A stretch of DNA of 64,000 bases, from NCBI RefSeq assembly GCF_019355555.1, contig NZ_CP072141.1, positions 91,001 through 155,000 of the forward strand. The letters run 5' to 3'. Under the pieces are notes generated by a model. The model was not told the DNA's origin, searched no databases, and saw nothing but the letters and a program-made list of their open reading frames with translations. Shown here one piece after another: positions 35,346 to 43,405 of the stretch (the first letter of the stretch is position 1; each line of letters opens with the position of its first letter). The position numbers were made by a program, and so were the translations under genes. Source of the DNA: Rhizobium sp. L51/94. Lineage in GTDB: Bacteria > Pseudomonadota > Alphaproteobacteria > Rhizobiales > Rhizobiaceae.

Positions 35346-36608
35346 CTATTTGTTCAGCGTCGCCTGCAGCTTGTTGACGTCGTCCGTCGACATCTCACCA
35401 TCGGTGGCGACCTTGCCATCGGCAATCTTCCAGAGACGGAACGGGCCAGTGATATCCCCGTATTTGTCGAAGGCGACGGGACCGATGACGCCTTCGTAGC
35501 GGATCGGTTTGCCATCCTTGATCAGGCCGAGTGCCTTGGTGAACTCTTCCTTGCCGGCATAGATAGGCGTGCCCGAAGGATCGACGGCCTTGTAGATCGC
35601 GTCCTTGATTTTGGCAGGATCTTCCGAGCCGGCAATGGCGATGGCAAGCCCGGCAATGGCACCGGCATCATAGGAGCGGTCGGCTGCCGGATTGGATGGC
35701 TCGATACCCGAGAAATCCTTGTAGTTCTTCATGAAATAATCGGTCGAGGCCGTCGGGCTGGTGCCGGAAGACGTGCCGTAGGCTTCCTTCAGGTAATCGG
35801 CGCCGACAGACTCGATGAAGTCAGGGCTGTTCATGCCGTCGTTGAGCAGGAATTTCTGCACCCCGCCCTGCGACACCCAGGTACGGGCAATCGTCGCGCC
35901 GTCGACCGGGGTGCTGATCAGGTAGAGGCCATCCGGGGTGCCGGACATGGCAGCGGTGACCTCGGAGGCATAGCTCGACTGCTTCTCGTTGTACGGCGTG
36001 TCGGAGATGATCGTGCCGCCGAGCGCCTTGTAGGCGCGCGAGAATTCGGCCGACATGTTGACGCCGAAGTCGCTGTTGACGTGGATGATGGCGAGCTTCT
36101 TGAAGCCCTTGTCGACCGCGTATTTAGCAGCGGCGACGCCCTGCAGTGCATCCGAGGTGATCGTCCGGAAGAAGATGCCGTTGGTCTTGCCATCGCGCCC
36201 GAGCGCCGTCAGCGTCGGCGACGAGGAAGCAGGCGAAATCTGGACAACCTTCGCAGGAGCAGTAACCGAGGTCAGGATCGGGATCGACACCGACGAGATG
36301 ATACCGCCGATGATGACGGGCACCTTCTTCACCTGTACTAGCTGCGTTGCCGCATCGACAGCGACGTTGCCCTGGCTCTGGCTGTCGCGGGTATCGGTGA
36401 CGAGGTCGCAGCCGCGCACGCCGCCGGCAGCATTGAGGTCGCGGAAGGCCATTTCGACCGACTTGGCGCCGGCCTGGCCGTATTCGCCGGCAGGACCGGT
36501 CAGTTCCATGACGAGGCCGACGGTGATCTTGCAATCGGCGGCATTGGCGATGCCAGCGGCAGAGATCAGGCCGAGAGCGGTGGTTACGGAAAGAAGCGTC
36601 TTTTTCAT
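35346..36608 (-). CDS. Liv-type ABC transporter substrate-binding protein
   Basis: A 420-residue periplasmic protein: signal peptide 1-23 (ending IANA), then the Peripla_BP_6 fold with KITVGLVMELTGPAGEYG, GPAGE loop and VIIGGIISSVSIPIL. It is the ligand-binding part of a HAAT (LivJ/K-type) importer whose ATPases and permeases are on the other arm of the same locus (39956-43405). Ligand residues cannot be read by eye; HAAT proteins bind branched amino acids, amides, urea or aromatic acids. It is the last gene of the minus-strand arm. Confidence 0.9.
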   Translation of the reverse strand: MKKTLLSVTTALGLISAAGIANAADCKITVGLVMELTGPAGEYGQAGAKSVEMAFRDLNAAGGVRGCDLVTDTRDSQSQGNVAVDAATQLVQVKKVPVIIGGIISSVSIPILTSVTAPAKVVQISPASSSPTLTALGRDGKTNGIFFRTITSDALQGVAAAKYAVDKGFKKLAIIHVNSDFGVNMSAEFSRAYKALGGTIISDTPYNEKQSSYASEVTAAMSGTPDGLYLISTPVDGATIARTWVSQGGVQKFLLNDGMNSPDFIESVGADYLKEAYGTSSGTSPTASTDYFMKNYKDFSGIEPSNPAADRSYDAGAIAGLAIAIAGSEDPAKIKDAIYKAVDPSGTPIYAGKEEFTKALGLIKDGKPIRYEGVIGPVAFDKYGDITGPFRLWKIADGKVATDGEMSTDDVNKLQATLNK

Positions 36609-36657
36609 GATTGTTCCCCTTGTTAGGTACGACTTCTATTTTTACGCAGTAATCCTG

Positions 36658-37086
36658 TCAGGTCTCCGGTGTCTGCAACCAGGTTTCTTGCAGATGCCGC
36701 CATTGGACGCCCGATGGCGCCGATGAACTCGCGGTAAAAAGGGCACTCGCCTGCCGACGGGACCGGACGCCCCTGCGGCACTGCACCTCGACATAAGTGA
36801 CGACGACAGTATCGTCAGTCTGGAAGCCCGCGCGGATGTCCTCGATGTCGATCGAGAAATCACCATGGAAGGTGGCGCGATTGGCCCGGATCAGATCGAT
36901 GGTCGCCGCCCTGTCGAAAACGCGGCCGGTCGGCGGTATCATCTGGAAGCCGTCTCCGAACGCCTGCTCACAGCGTCCGAAATCCGTCAGGTCAGCCGTC
37001 GCCGCATCGTACCAGCCGACGAAGAATTCGTGGAAGGCGATGACCTCGGCGCGGGCACACTCGAAGAGTGACTGATCCTGGCTCAT
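36658..37086 (-). CDS. SnoaL/NTF2-like protein, function unknown
   Basis: A 142-residue protein with the pattern of SnoaL/DUF4440 alpha+beta-barrel proteins: helix FHEFFVGWYDA, a GDGFQMIPPTGRVFDRAATIDLIRAN segment and later strands VVVTYVEVQ. Such folds serve as isomerases, hydratases or binding proteins. Its start overlaps the aldo/keto reductase stop codon (ATGA), so it belongs to the operon. No catalytic residue can be assigned with confidence. Confidence 0.65.
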   Translation of the reverse strand: MSQDQSLFECARAEVIAFHEFFVGWYDAATADLTDFGRCEQAFGDGFQMIPPTGRVFDRAATIDLIRANRATFHGDFSIDIEDIRAGFQTDDTVVVTYVEVQCRRGVRSRRQASALFTASSSAPSGVQWRHLQETWLQTPET

Positions 37087-38135
37087 ACTTTCCCCGCGTT
37101 GAGATTGTAATGCATGATGGAGCCATGCCTGCCGTTTCGGTCGCGTTCCAGCGTGTAGACGTCACCGAGGGGGCCTTTGCTTTCAGCGATAATCGCTTCG
37201 ATCTGCCCCATGTCGTCTGCCGAAAGCACGATATCCATGATGCCGGCATTGGCCAGCGCATGCGCCTGATTGCGGGCACCGACGATGACAGCTGCGACCT
37301 GCGGCTGACGCAGCACCCAGGCGCTGGCGACAGTGGCGATATCGACGCCATGTCGGTCGCCAATGACCTTCAATGTCGAAAGCAGCGATTGAAACAGGTC
37401 CCAGCCGCCGAAGTCGTCGATGATCAGCTTGTATTTCACCAGCGACCGGTTCTCGAGCGGCATCTCCGGCTCCGGCTGGCCCAGCCACTTGTCGCTGAGG
37501 AAACCGCCGGCAACCGAACCGTAGCACAGGAATTTCACATCATTCGCCGCAGCCAGCGCCGTCAGGCTGTTGGCCGGCCGCTGGTCGAGGACGGAATATT
37601 GCAGCTGCTGGCTGACCAGCGGGATACCCGCCTTCAGGATCTCGGCAACATGCTGGGTGTCGAAATTCGTAGTGCCGACATTACGGACCTTACCCTCCCC
37701 GTGCAATTCGTTGAGCCAGCCCAGCGCATCGAGATAGCCGTCAAGCGAGTAATCCCACCAGTGGAACTGCACAAGATCCAGGCGCTCCGTGCGCAACCGC
37801 CGCAGCGACTGCTCGACGATGCCACGGATATAATCGCGGTTCATGTTGCCGAGCTTCTCGAGATCGGGCACCAGCTTGGTGTGAACCTTCATCTCGGCCG
37901 CCGCCTCGGCCCCGCGCTCATTGCGCAGGCGGTCCCGGGCAGCGCCGATCAGTTCCTCGACGCCGGTGTAGATGTCGGCACAGTCGTATGTCCTGATACC
38001 GGCATCGTATGCGGCGATCAGGTCGGTCACGGCCTGATCGCGATCGATCGCCCCATGGCCACCGGCCAGCTGCCAGCCACCGCGAATGACGCGGGAAATG
38101 GCATAGCCGGGGCGAAGTTCGAAGGTTTTCGTCAT
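37083..38135 (-). CDS. Aldo/keto reductase
   Basis: A 350-residue NAD(P)H-dependent TIM-barrel oxidoreductase: RVIRGGWQLAGGHG at the start, the catalytic Asp and Tyr in YDCADIYTGVEE, the HWWDYSLD strand, and C-terminal ASAWVLRQPQVAAVIVGARN that binds cofactor. It reduces a carbonyl or oxidises an alcohol during breakdown of the transported compound. It is longer than typical AKRs (about 320) due to loops near the middle. It follows an intergenic repeat after the TIGR04076 gene and overlaps the SnoaL-like gene. Confidence 0.87.
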   Translation of the reverse strand: MTKTFELRPGYAISRVIRGGWQLAGGHGAIDRDQAVTDLIAAYDAGIRTYDCADIYTGVEELIGAARDRLRNERGAEAAAEMKVHTKLVPDLEKLGNMNRDYIRGIVEQSLRRLRTERLDLVQFHWWDYSLDGYLDALGWLNELHGEGKVRNVGTTNFDTQHVAEILKAGIPLVSQQLQYSVLDQRPANSLTALAAANDVKFLCYGSVAGGFLSDKWLGQPEPEMPLENRSLVKYKLIIDDFGGWDLFQSLLSTLKVIGDRHGVDIATVASAWVLRQPQVAAVIVGARNQAHALANAGIMDIVLSADDMGQIEAIIAESKGPLGDVYTLERDRNGRHGSIMHYNLNAGKV

Positions 38136-38180
38136 GTCATGCAGCTTTCAAATTGGTAGAACGGTGGAGCGCGAAGGGCT

Positions 38181-38225
38181 CCCCCTCATTTGCCCTTTGG
38201 GCATCTTCTCCCCACGGGGAGAAGA
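38181..38225. repeat. Rhizobial palindromic intergenic repeat in an operon gap
   Basis: CCCCCTCATTTGCC followed by two hairpins: GCCC-TTT-GGGC (38192-38202) and a perfect 10-bp arm pair TCTTCTCCCC/GGGGAGAAGA with a 2-nt centre (38204-38225). This composition is typical of dispersed mosaic repeats in Rhizobium and Sinorhizobium genomes. It lies between the TIGR04076 and aldo/keto reductase genes, which point the same way. Confidence 0.7.
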
Positions 38226-38256
38226 CAGATATCGCTCCTGCGCCGCGCGCCATCAT

Positions 38257-38610
38257 TCAGGCCTCGTCACCCGGCAGCGGCACTGCCGTCGTCTCGGCAT
38301 GGCTGAAACGACGCTTGCCCGTGCGCACGATCCTTAGCCGGCTAGCGCAGTTCGGGTCGGGACAGGCGATTTCGGCATCCGAGGTCATCCAGTCGTTCCG
38401 GTGCGTCGGCCGCTGCTTGGCGGCCAAGAGCGGCAGCACGGCGGAAATCGAATAGATGGAAAATCCCTGGCCTGCAGGCATCGACAGCATCTCGCCTTTC
38501 AGCTCGAAATAATCGCCCTCCCTGGCGCCGCAATAGATTGGCTTGCCCTCCGGGATGACCGCCTCGACGCGCAGGTCGTAAAGCTCGAAACTGTCGTCGG
38601 TTTCGCTCAC
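38257..38610 (-). CDS. TIGR04076 family protein, function unknown
   Basis: A 117-residue protein resembling the TIGR04076 family: an N-terminal strand pair (LYDLRVEAVIPEGKPIYCGAREGDYFEL), hydrophobic middle (GFSIYSISAVLPLLAAKQ) and a C-terminal part with two cysteines (CPDPNC) that may bind metal. The start is GTG at 38610, one base after the DUF3830 stop codon, with GAGG upstream. Its tight position in the operon suggests a role in the same pathway. No catalytic assignment is possible. Confidence 0.7.
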   Translation of the reverse strand: MSETDDSFELYDLRVEAVIPEGKPIYCGAREGDYFELKGEMLSMPAGQGFSIYSISAVLPLLAAKQRPTHRNDWMTSDAEIACPDPNCASRLRIVRTGKRRFSHAETTAVPLPGDEA

Positions 38611-38611
38611 C

Positions 38612-39100
38612 TCAAACCTCCGTCAGCGCGAAGGTGACGTCGCAGCCGCCGTTGCGGCGGATGATGCCGCAGGCGGCAGCGAAATGCTCGCGCTCCTCCG
38701 GCCGCACCTGCGCCATGACGGTGCCGGCCAGCCAGCCGATCGGGAACAGCAACCGCGCACCCTGCCCGTAGAACAGGCCGATGTCGAAAATGGCGTTGGG
38801 GCTGCCGCCCCACATGCGCGCCGGCACGTAACTCAGCACAATATCGCCCGGCTGCGGCGTCACCGTAGCGTTCTCGGCCGGCAGCGCAGTTGCATAGGCG
38901 GCCCCCTCGAGATGAGCCGCCGGGATCGGGCAGGAGATTTCCGGGCCGGTCCACATCGCATGGATGCCGGGCACGATGCGCGGCTCGGACAGATATTGCA
39001 TGAAGAAGGCAACGTTCTCGGGCGCCTTGCCGGCCAGCAGCGGCGCGATCACGGACAGTCCGGAACGGGGCTCGGTGATGTGGATTGCATTCTGGCTCAT
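38612..39100 (-). CDS. DUF3830 family (cyclophilin-like fold) protein
   Basis: A 162-residue protein. The part AMWTGPEISCPIP, QPGDIVLSYVP and FDIGLFYGQGARLLFPIGWLAGTVMA matches the DUF3830/cyclophilin-like family found in catabolic operons beside ABC or TRAP importers. Function is not known. It begins 8 nt after the GntR gene (stop 39109) and ends one base before the TIGR04076 gene. The ribosome site is weak, so coupling to gntR is likely. Confidence 0.75.
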   Translation of the reverse strand: MSQNAIHITEPRSGLSVIAPLLAGKAPENVAFFMQYLSEPRIVPGIHAMWTGPEISCPIPAAHLEGAAYATALPAENATVTPQPGDIVLSYVPARMWGGSPNAIFDIGLFYGQGARLLFPIGWLAGTVMAQVRPEEREHFAAACGIIRRNGGCDVTFALTEV

Positions 39101-39108
39101 GATCGGTC

Positions 39109-39837
39109 TCAAATCCTGGCTGCGTCTGTCTGCAGCTTGTTGCGCAAAAAGGTGAAGGGCCGGCTGATATCGGCGACCAGCGCGGCCCGTGCCGCGTCGG
39201 CATCCTGGGCGGCCAATGCCGCGACGATGCTGCGATGGTAATGGGCGGTATCGACCTCGCCGGCTTCGGAGAAGGCATAGATCGCCACCCGGATACAGGG
39301 GCCCGATTGCAGCCACAGGCTTTCGATCATGGGGATGAGCACGGCCGAGCTGCAGGCCCGGTATATCTCGAAATGGAATGTCTGGTTGAGCGTGACCTCG
39401 CGGTCCACGTCCTTCTTCTGCTTCAGGGCGCGCATCTCGTCCCATTCGTGCAGCATGCCCTCGATGACCGTGATATCTTTCGGGCCCATGCGTTTTGCGG
39501 CCAGCGCGATGGCCTCGCCCTCTATCAGGATACGGGCGCGCAGGAGGTCGTCGATACGCTCCAGCGTGATCGGCGGGACACGTACCGAGCGATTGGGCAG
39601 TGCCTCCAGCGCCTTTTCGGTGATCAGCCGCCCGAGCGCCTCGCGCACCGGCATGGTGCTGGTAACAAGCGCATCGGCAAGTCCGCGGATTGTTAGCACC
39701 TGGCTCGGCTCGAAAAGCCCGCCGATCAGCGCCCTGCGAAGCTCGGAATAGACACGGTCCTGAACGGTTTCGCGGCCAACCGGGGCCAGTTGGGCGGCAA
39801 TCAGATCATTGCTTTTTTCGGCTGAGGCCTTTTGCAT
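39109..39837 (-). CDS. GntR family regulator (FCD/FadR-like)
   Basis: A 242-residue regulator. The N-terminal winged helix (about 20-85) has LTIRGLADALVTSTMPVREALGRLITEKAL, and the C-terminal FCD helical domain (about 95-225) has metal-binding His residues in FHFEIYRACSSAVL and HYHRSIVAAL. FCD regulators bind carboxylic acids. It is divergent from the livG-type gene across a 118-nt region with two TGATCA palindromes and is first in the minus-strand arm, so it likely represses both arms until substrate appears. Confidence 0.9.
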   Translation of the reverse strand: MQKASAEKSNDLIAAQLAPVGRETVQDRVYSELRRALIGGLFEPSQVLTIRGLADALVTSTMPVREALGRLITEKALEALPNRSVRVPPITLERIDDLLRARILIEGEAIALAAKRMGPKDITVIEGMLHEWDEMRALKQKKDVDREVTLNQTFHFEIYRACSSAVLIPMIESLWLQSGPCIRVAIYAFSEAGEVDTAHYHRSIVAALAAQDADAARAALVADISRPFTFLRNKLQTDAARI

Positions 39838-39883
39838 TGCGATCCCGTTTTTGACTTGCAGAACGAATTAAAGCTGAATAGCG

Positions 39884-39906
39884 TGATCAATGCAAGTGTG
39901 ATCACA
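39884..39906. promoter_or_regulatory. Pair of TGATCA palindromes, candidate GntR operator
   Basis: TGATCA at 39884-39889 and again inside the perfect 10-bp palindrome TGTGATCACA at 39897-39906, centre to centre 15 nt. They lie in the middle of the divergent promoter region between gntR (start 39837) and the livG-type gene (start 39956). Confidence 0.55.
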
Positions 39907-39955
39907 AATCAAAAAATCAGGGTGCGACAACGATCGTTCCCGGCCAGAGGGATCC

Positions 39956-40756
39956 ATGAGTTTACCATCTGAACGGCAGGGGGAGGATACCCGGGAGCCT
40001 GTTCTGAGTGCGAGGAATATCGTCCGCCGATTCGGCGGCATCGCCGCCGTCAACGACGTATCCTTCGAAGTGCGGCACGGCGAAATCCTTGGCCTGATCG
40101 GCCCGAACGGCGCCGGCAAGACGACGATGTTCGATCTTCTCTCCGGCAGCGTCCTGCCGACGAGCGGCGAAATCCGACTGAACGGCACAGTCGTTTCCGG
40201 CGAATCCGCACACCGGCGCATCGGTCGCGGCCTCGGCCGCACCTTCCAGATCCCCCGCCCGCTCCCCAACATGACACTGATCGAAAACGTCATGCTCGCC
40301 GCCCAGCACCAGACCGGCGAAAAACTGTTTGCCAACTTCCTGGTGCCATGGCGCGTTGTCGCCGAGGAGAAGCGCTCACGCGAAAAAGCGATGGAGCTGC
40401 TCGATCTCGTCCTGCTGACGCGGCTGGCCCACGAGCCCGCCCGCGTACTCTCCGGCGGCCAGCGCAAGCTTCTGGAACTTGCCCGGGTGATGATGGCGGA
40501 TCCCGCCATCATCCTCCTCGACGAACCGGCGGCCGGCGTCAACGCCACCCTGCTCGAAGTCATCATCGACCGCATCCGCGATATCAACGCCCGCGGTATC
40601 ACTTTCCTGCTGATCGAGCACAATATCGACATGGTCACCCGGCTCTGCAATCGCGTACTGGTCATGGCTGGCGGCCAGCTGCTCTGCCAGGGCACGGCGG
40701 AAGAAGTGGCGCGCGACCCCCGCGTCATCGAAGCCTATCTCGGAGGTGCGGCATGA
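39956..40756 (+). CDS. Liv-type ABC transporter ATPase, LivG subfamily
   Basis: A 266-residue ATPase with Walker A GPNGAGKT (49-56), signature [13 protein letters not shown], Walker B IILLDEP and the H-loop in LIEHN. The C-terminal BCA-type extension ([17 protein letters not shown]) is the LivG mark. It powers the HAAT importer. First gene of the plus-strand arm; its stop overlaps the start of the next ATPase gene by ATGA. AGAGGGATCC precedes the ATG. Confidence 0.93.
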   Translation: MSLPSERQGEDTREPVLSARNIVRRFGGIAAVNDVSFEVRHGEILGLIGPNGAGKTTMFDLLSGSVLPTSGEIRLNGTVVSGESAHRRIGRGLGRTFQIPRPLPNMTLIENVMLAAQHQTGEKLFANFLVPWRVVAEEKRSREKAMELLDLVLLTRLAHEPARVLSGGQRKLLELARVMMADPAIILLDEPAAGVNATLLEVIIDRIRDINARGITFLLIEHNIDMVTRLCNRVLVMAGGQLLCQGTAEEVARDPRVIEAYLGGAA

Positions 40757-41514
40757 GCGAACCCGTTCTCCTCGTGCGCGATCTCGTCGCCGGCTACGAG
40801 CCCGGCGTACCGATCGTCCGTGGCGCCTCGATTACCGTCAACAAGGGCGAGATCGTCGTCGTGCTCGGTCCCAACGGCGCCGGCAAGTCGAGCTTCATCA
40901 AGGCTGTCGCCGGCCTCGTGCCGATCGCCGCCGGCACCGTGCTTCTCGACGGGCGGGATATCACTGCGGCACCGGCCCACATGATGGTCCGCCTCGGCCT
41001 TGCCTTCGTGCCGCAGACGGAAAATATCTTTCCGCAGATGTCGGTGGACGACAACCTGAAGGTCGCCTGCGGCATCCTGAAGCCGAGGGACGTCCCGTCC
41101 CGCATAGAGGCGATGTACACCGCCTTTCCGGACCTTGCCCGCCATCGCAAGATCGCCGCCGGCAATCTTTCCGGCGGACAGCGGCAGATGCTCGCCGTTG
41201 CCCGCGCGCTGGTCGTCGACCCCAAGGTGCTCGTCCTCGACGAGCCCTCGGCTGGTCTGTCGCCGAAATTCGTGTCGATGGTGTTCCAGATGCTGACCGA
41301 AATCCGCAAATCCGGCGTCACAATCCTGCTGGTCGAGCAGAATGCCAAGGCGGCGCTGGCGATCGGCGACCGCGCTTATGTGCTGGTCGAAGGCAAGGAC
41401 CACCATGAAGGCATCGCCTCCGAGCTTTGGAACGATCCCGTCGTGGCCGAACTCTATCTGGGCCAGCGCCCGACGCAGCCTGCCAGACCGACCGAGACCG
41501 GAGGTGCCGCATGA
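40753..41514 (+). CDS. Liv-type ABC transporter ATPase, LivF subfamily
   Basis: A 253-residue ATPase: Walker A GPNGAGKS (39-46), the LivF-type loop VPQTENIFPQMSVDDNL, signature LSGGQRQMLAVAR and Walker B VLVLDEPSAG. It forms a heterodimer with the LivG-type ATPase. The ATG at 40753 overlaps the previous stop codon, and its own stop overlaps the permease start at 41511. Confidence 0.93.
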   Translation: MSEPVLLVRDLVAGYEPGVPIVRGASITVNKGEIVVVLGPNGAGKSSFIKAVAGLVPIAAGTVLLDGRDITAAPAHMMVRLGLAFVPQTENIFPQMSVDDNLKVACGILKPRDVPSRIEAMYTAFPDLARHRKIAAGNLSGGQRQMLAVARALVVDPKVLVLDEPSAGLSPKFVSMVFQMLTEIRKSGVTILLVEQNAKAALAIGDRAYVLVEGKDHHEGIASELWNDPVVAELYLGQRPTQPARPTETGGAA

Positions 41515-42419
41515 ACCTGCAATTCATCATCGACGGATTGCTGACAGGCTCGATGGTCGGCCTCGGCGCCATCGGCGTCACGCTGACCTATTCGATCCTG
41601 CGCTTCTCAAACTTTGCCCATGGCGACTTCATGGCCTGGGGCACCTACGCCACCCTGACCGCAGTCAGCGCCATCGGTGCGATGTTCGGCAAGATCGCAC
41701 CGATCGGTCCGTTTTCCTTCGGCTGGCCGCTGATCGTTGCAGTGGTCATCGGCATGGCTTTTACCGGGCTGATGGCGCTGCTGCTCGACAAGATCCTGTT
41801 TGCGCGGCTGCGGGCAAAAGGCCAGACAATCATCGTCGTGATGGCCAGTTTCGGCGCCTCCATGGCGCTGCGCAGCCTGCTGGAGTTCATCTTCACCTCG
41901 CGTCCGGCCTATTTCAGCCGCTCGATCCAGATCGCCATGCCGGTCGGGTTCGGCATCCGCATCACGCCCGACCAGATCGTGCTGCTGCTGCTGACAGCAT
42001 TTCTGGTGCTGGCGGTACACCTGCTGATGACCCGCACGCAGATCGGTCGCTCGATGCAGGCCGTCAGTCAGAACCCGGCGCTCGCCCGCGTCGTCGGCAT
42101 CGACGTCGCCAAGGTGGTGCGCGTGACATGGTTGGTCGGCGGGGCGCTTGCCTGCATGGCCGGCGTCATGATCGGCATTCTCGTGCAGATCCGGCCGCTG
42201 ATGGGCTTCGACATGATGCTGCCGATGTTTGCCGCAGCCATTCTCGGCGGTATCGGCAGCGTGCCCGGCGCTGTGCTCGGCGGTCTGATCATCGGCCTGA
42301 CGGAAGCCGGCGCCGTCCAGTTGATCGGCGCAGAATGGCGCGCGGCGGTCTCCTTCGTCATCCTGATGGCGGTGCTGCTGGTCCGGCCGATCGGCCTCTT
42401 CGGAGTGAGAGAGAGATGA
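41511..42419 (+). CDS. Liv-type ABC transporter permease, LivH subfamily
   Basis: A 302-residue permease with about eight membrane helices. MNLQFIIDGLLTGSMVGLGAIGVTLTYSILRFSNFAHGDFMAWG is the usual LivH start, and the EAA-like coupling region is SQNPALARVVGIDV. The ATG at 41511 overlaps the LivF stop; a longer fused frame across both permeases in another phase is not real. Ends with ATGA overlap to LivM. Confidence 0.93.
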   Translation: MNLQFIIDGLLTGSMVGLGAIGVTLTYSILRFSNFAHGDFMAWGTYATLTAVSAIGAMFGKIAPIGPFSFGWPLIVAVVIGMAFTGLMALLLDKILFARLRAKGQTIIVVMASFGASMALRSLLEFIFTSRPAYFSRSIQIAMPVGFGIRITPDQIVLLLLTAFLVLAVHLLMTRTQIGRSMQAVSQNPALARVVGIDVAKVVRVTWLVGGALACMAGVMIGILVQIRPLMGFDMMLPMFAAAILGGIGSVPGAVLGGLIIGLTEAGAVQLIGAEWRAAVSFVILMAVLLVRPIGLFGVRER

Positions 42420-43405
42420 TGGACATTCTTGGCTATGGCGCCTTCTTCCTGACGACGGCGCTGATCTTCTCGCTGATCACCCTCGGCCTCAATCTGCAAT
42501 GGGGGCTGACCGGCCTTTTCAACGTCGGCCTCGCCGGTTTTGTCGCCATCGGCGCCTATACCTCGGCGCTGCTGACGACACCCGATACCGTCGGCCGCTT
42601 CGGCGGCTTCGACATGCCGATTGTCGTCGGCTGGCTCGGCGCCATGATCGTCACCGCCCTGGCTGCCGCCATCACCGGCGTCGCCACGCTGCGGCTGAAA
42701 TCTGACTACCTTGCCATCACCACCTTCGGTGTCGCCGTGGTCGTGCAACTGGTAGCTTTGAATGCGCAGAAACTGACCGGCGGCCCGTTCGGCATCGGCT
42801 TCATCCCTCGCCCCTTCGCAGCACTTGCCGAAACGCCCGTGCTCTTCAACTTCTCCAACCTCGCCGTCGTCGCCGGAGTCACGCTCATTACCTATCTGGC
42901 ACTGGAGCACCTTGCCCGCAGTCCATGGGGGCGCGTGCTGAAGGCCCTGCGCGAAGACGAGCGGGCCGCCATCTCGCTCGGCAAGAGCGCCCGCTTCTAC
43001 CGCGTCCAGGCCTTTGCCGTCGGCGGCGCCATCATGGGGCTGGCCGGCGCCGTGCAGGCACATTTCATCGGCTTCATCGCGCCAGACAACTACATGCCGA
43101 CGCTGACTTTCCAGGTCTGGACCATGCTGATCGTCGGTGGTTCCGGCAGCAACAAAGGCGCCATCCTCGGCAGCGTCCTCGTCTGGGCGATCTGGGCGGG
43201 CTCCGGCGCGCTGACCAGCGCAGCCTTCCCGACCGACCAGCAGGCCCGCGCCGCCTCGCTGCAGATCGTCGCCATCGGCGTCATGCTCTGCGTCATCCTG
43301 CTGGTGCGCCCTAACGGCATCCTCGGCAACATGCCGCGCCGCTTGCGCTGGTTCGGCAAGAAGCAGCCGCCGGCCATGCCCGACCAGAATGGTGCCGCCT
43401 CGTGA
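42416..43405 (+). CDS. Liv-type ABC transporter permease, LivM subfamily
   Basis: A 329-residue permease: LGLNLQWGLTGLFNVGLAGFVAIGAYTSALL is the LivM core, and the coupling helix is LREDERAAISLGKSARFYRVQAFAVGGAIMGLAGAV. About nine membrane helices. The start is ATG 42416, overlapping the LivH stop; a second ATG three bases later is equally possible. The stop overlaps a GTG start of the oxidoreductase gene, so all five plus-strand genes are one transcript. Confidence 0.93.
   Translation: MMDILGYGAFFLTTALIFSLITLGLNLQWGLTGLFNVGLAGFVAIGAYTSALLTTPDTVGRFGGFDMPIVVGWLGAMIVTALAAAITGVATLRLKSDYLAITTFGVAVVVQLVALNAQKLTGGPFGIGFIPRPFAALAETPVLFNFSNLAVVAGVTLITYLALEHLARSPWGRVLKALREDERAAISLGKSARFYRVQAFAVGGAIMGLAGAVQAHFIGFIAPDNYMPTLTFQVWTMLIVGGSGSNKGAILGSVLVWAIWAGSGALTSAAFPTDQQARAASLQIVAIGVMLCVILLVRPNGILGNMPRRLRWFGKKQPPAMPDQNGAAS

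Noticed and set aside
41342..43405. Apparent 687-codon fusion spanning both Liv permeases
   Set aside because: The first 358 codons are a wrong frame over the LivH gene; the true LivM start is at 42416 where the overlap with LivH occurs.
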